Shown: piece by piece, positions 24,518 through 26,436 of the stretch | Position numbering within the stretch: position 1 is the stretch's first letter | How the letters are laid out: every line of letters starts with the position of its first letter | Source of the DNA: Prevotellamassilia sp. | Lineage (GTDB): Bacteria; Bacteroidota; Bacteroidia; Bacteroidales; Bacteroidaceae | NCBI GenBank assembly: GCA_018383375.1 | Contig: JAHAWW010000165.1 | Location: 1 to 26,436, forward strand | Direction of reading: 5' to 3' | DNA length: 26,436 nt | Notes under the pieces: model-generated | Databases searched by the model: none | What the model saw: only the letters and a program-made list of their open reading frames with translations | Told to the model about the DNA's origin: nothing | Program-made: the position numbers and the translations under genes

Positions 24518-24543
24518 TCTGCAAACTTTTAACCTCATCTATC

Positions 24544-25461
24544 ATGGAAAAGATAATCGGACTCATCGATGCGCCCTTCACGCCGTTTGACGCACAGGGC
24601 GAAGTGAACCTCCAACCTATCCCGGCCTATGCAGCAATGCTCAAAAAGAATGGTCTGAAAGGCGTGTTCATCAACGGAAGCTCCGGCGAAGGCTATATGC
24701 TTACCGACGAGGAGCGCATGCGCTTGGCCGAGGCCTGGATGGCCGCAGCCCCGGAAGACTTCAAAGTAATTGTCCACGTGGGCAGTTGCTGTCTGAAATC
24801 GAGCAAAGCCCTGGCTGCCCACGCCCAAAGCATAGGTGCATGGGGTATCGGCGCCATGGCACCTCCCTTCCCCAAGATAGGTCGCATCGAAGAGCTCGTG
24901 GCCTATTGCGAAGAGATTGCAGCCGCCGCGCCCAACCTGCCTTTCTATTTCTACCATATCCCCGCTTTCAACGGCGCCTTCCTGCCGATGGTGGATTTCC
25001 TTAAGGCCGTGGACGGACGCATTCCCAACTTCGCCGGCATCAAATACACCTTCGAGAGCATCTATGAATACAACCAGTGCCGACTTTACAAAAACGGCAA
25101 ATACGATATGCTGCACGGCCAGGATGAGACCATCCTGCCCTCACTCGCCATGGGTGGCGCACAGGGCGGCATCGGCGGCACTACCAACTACAACGGCCGC
25201 TGCCTGACCGGCATCATCGACGCCTGGAAAGCCGGCGACCTCGACAAGGCCCGCGAACTGCAAAACTTTGCCCAAGACGTGATCAACGTCATCTGCCACT
25301 ACCGAGGCAACATCGTGGGCGGCAAACGCATCATGAAACTCATAGGCCTTGACCTGGGCAAGAACCGCACGCCGTTCCGCAATATGACCGACGACGAAGA
25401 GGCTGCCATGAAGGCCGAACTCGAAGCCATCGACTTCTTCAATAAGTGCAATGTTTTCTGA
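24544..25461 (+). CDS. nanA: N-acetylneuraminate lyase
   Basis: This enzyme splits N-acetylneuraminate (sialic acid) into N-acetylmannosamine and pyruvate in the cytoplasm. The 305 residues form a class I aldolase TIM barrel of the DapA/NanA family. GSSGE (45-49) is the pyruvate-carboxylate loop, Tyr137 in FYHIP-like FYFYHIP is the proton relay, and Lys167 in GIKYT is the Schiff-base lysine. The YHIP and DETILPSLAMGG segments are closer to the mammalian NPL-type lyases than to E. coli NanA, as in Bacteroides NanL. The downstream gene, 21 nt after the stop, encodes the epimerase that would take the product. It could share the alaS transcript; I found no clear promoter in the 26-nt gap. Confidence 0.93.
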   Translation: MEKIIGLIDAPFTPFDAQGEVNLQPIPAYAAMLKKNGLKGVFINGSSGEGYMLTDEERMRLAEAWMAAAPEDFKVIVHVGSCCLKSSKALAAHAQSIGAWGIGAMAPPFPKIGRIEELVAYCEEIAAAAPNLPFYFYHIPAFNGAFLPMVDFLKAVDGRIPNFAGIKYTFESIYEYNQCRLYKNGKYDMLHGQDETILPSLAMGGAQGGIGGTTNYNGRCLTGIIDAWKAGDLDKARELQNFAQDVINVICHYRGNIVGGKRIMKLIGLDLGKNRTPFRNMTDDEEAAMKAELEAIDFFNKCNVF

Positions 25462-25482
25462 AAGCAACGGTAAACGACAGGT

Positions 25483-26436
25483 ATGACTCCTCAAAACTAT
25501 CTCAACTATTGGGCCGACCTCTACAAGACCGACCTGACGGAAGACATTATGCCCTTCTGGCTCAAAAATGGTCTCGACCGCGTCAACGGTGGTGTCTACA
25601 CTTGCCTCGACCGCGACGGCAGTCTGATGGATACGACCAAGTCGGTCTGGTTTCAGGGCCGCTTCGCCTTTATCTGCGCCTACGCCTACAACACCGTAGA
25701 GCAACGCCCCGAATGGCTGGAGGCCGCACGCCTCACCCTTGATTTCATCGAAGAGCATTGCTTCGACACGGACGGCCGCATGTTTTTCGAGGTGATGGCC
25801 GACGGTACGCCACTGCGCAAACGCCGCTACATCTTCAGCGAAAGCTTTGCCGCCATCGCCATGGCTGAATATGCCAGAGCCACAGGCGACAAGAGCTATG
25901 CCGAAAAAGCGCTGGCCTTGTTCAAGACTATGCGTCGCTTCCTCAACACGCCGGGTCTGCTCGAGCCGAAATATCTTCCCACGCTCCAGGCTCAGGGCCA
26001 CTCCATCACGATGATAATGATCAACGTGGCCTCACGCATCAAGATGGTGGCCGAAGACGCCGAACTCGACGAGCAAATCACGGCGTCGGTCGCTGCCATA
26101 GAGCAGTATTTCATTCACCCCGAGTTCAAGGCCCTGCTTGAGATGGTGGGACCACAAGGCGAGTTCATCGACACTTGCAACGGCCGCGTCATCAATCCCG
26201 GGCACTGCATAGAGACCTCTTGGTTCCTGCTTGATGTGGCCGAGGCGCGACACGATGACCACCTGCGACAATTGGCGCTGCAAATCCTTGACTGGTCGTG
26301 GGACTGGGGCTGGGACAAGGAGTTCGGAGGTATCATCAACTTCCGCGACTGCCGCAACCTGCCATCGCAAGACTACTCCCAAGACATGAAGTTCTGGTGG
26401 CCGCAGACCGAAGCCATTATTGCCAATCTCTATGCC
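25483..26436 (+). CDS. AGE-family N-acylglucosamine 2-epimerase, 3' end cut by window
   Basis: This protein resembles mammalian renin-binding protein and GlcNAc 2-epimerase, the AGE family. In Bacteroides fragilis a member called NanE converts ManNAc to GlcNAc for sialic acid use, and the same role is likely here. The first 318 residues are visible of a usual ~390-400; the frame is open at the window end. An (alpha/alpha)6 barrel is suggested by repeated helical segments. Landmarks are WFQGR (56-60), GHSITM (172-177), NPGHCIETSW (238-247) with one of the two expected catalytic His at 241, and KFWWPQTEA (303-311). The second catalytic His would lie beyond the window. Spacing after the lyase gene is 21 nt, so the two should be cotranscribed. 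Confidence 0.93.
   Translation, partial: MTPQNYLNYWADLYKTDLTEDIMPFWLKNGLDRVNGGVYTCLDRDGSLMDTTKSVWFQGRFAFICAYAYNTVEQRPEWLEAARLTLDFIEEHCFDTDGRMFFEVMADGTPLRKRRYIFSESFAAIAMAEYARATGDKSYAEKALALFKTMRRFLNTPGLLEPKYLPTLQAQGHSITMIMINVASRIKMVAEDAELDEQITASVAAIEQYFIHPEFKALLEMVGPQGEFIDTCNGRVINPGHCIETSWFLLDVAEARHDDHLRQLALQILDWSWDWGWDKEFGGIINFRDCRNLPSQDYSQDMKFWWPQTEAIIANLYA

Overview
The window looks like chromosomal DNA of a gut or oral Bacteroidales bacterium, most likely Prevotellaceae. The reasons are: promoter -7 boxes of the TAnnTTTG type instead of sigma70 boxes; signal peptides ending in G-A-Q-T; a C-terminal tail of the type IX secretion kind on a large glycosidase; an rsfS-ftsH-cdsA gene order; and GH95, GH2, GHL10 and DUF4252 families typical of this phylum. 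There is no phage, transposase, CRISPR array or obvious horizontally acquired island. Most genes are intact and recognisable; only the first and last are cut by the window edges.

Layout. (1) 3-3128 (+): the 3' part of a secreted GH95 alpha-L-fucosidase-like enzyme, closed by a strong terminator. (2) 3423-5734 (+): a three-gene biotin-dependent carboxyltransferase operon (MmdA/PccB-like subunit, an 87-aa accessory protein, biotin carrier protein) with no membrane decarboxylase beta subunit next to it. (3) 5761-6245 (+): a single-gene unit with an AT-rich palindrome, a promoter, a 94-aa secreted protein built of Lys-Lys-Cys-Glu/Asp repeats, and a terminator. (4) 6593-20822 (-): nine codirectional genes with gaps of 9-100 nt, read as rsfS, ftsH, cdsA, a membrane-anchored transglutaminase-like protein, a 1340-aa GH2 beta-galactosidase, a DUF4252 protein, a patatin-like phospholipase, a GHL10 glycosidase-like protein and the fused aspartokinase/homoserine dehydrogenase thrA. 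The only promoter-like box I found for this run lies upstream of rsfS, ahead of a structured leader; a terminator lies beyond thrA. (5) 21139-21325 (+): tRNA-Gln(CTG) with its own promoter and terminator. (6) 21890-26436 (+): alaS, then an N-acetylneuraminate lyase and an AGE-type epimerase (cut by the window end).

Taken together, the catabolic genes point to use of host glycans: fucose release (GH95), galactose release (GH2), and sialic acid breakdown to ManNAc plus pyruvate followed by epimerisation (lyase and epimerase). Both large glycosidases carry ricin-like beta-trefoil modules N-terminal to their catalytic parts. The remaining genes are housekeeping: ribosome silencing, membrane proteolysis, phospholipid synthesis, amino-acid synthesis and alanyl-tRNA synthesis.

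The least explained items are the Lys/Cys repeat protein with its palindromic upstream region, the 87-aa chimera-like protein of the carboxylase operon, the membrane transglutaminase-like protein, the folded leader of rsfS, and strand-asymmetric degenerate repeats that share an 11-bp word in two intergenic regions. I did not see a clear multi-gene system of unknown type.
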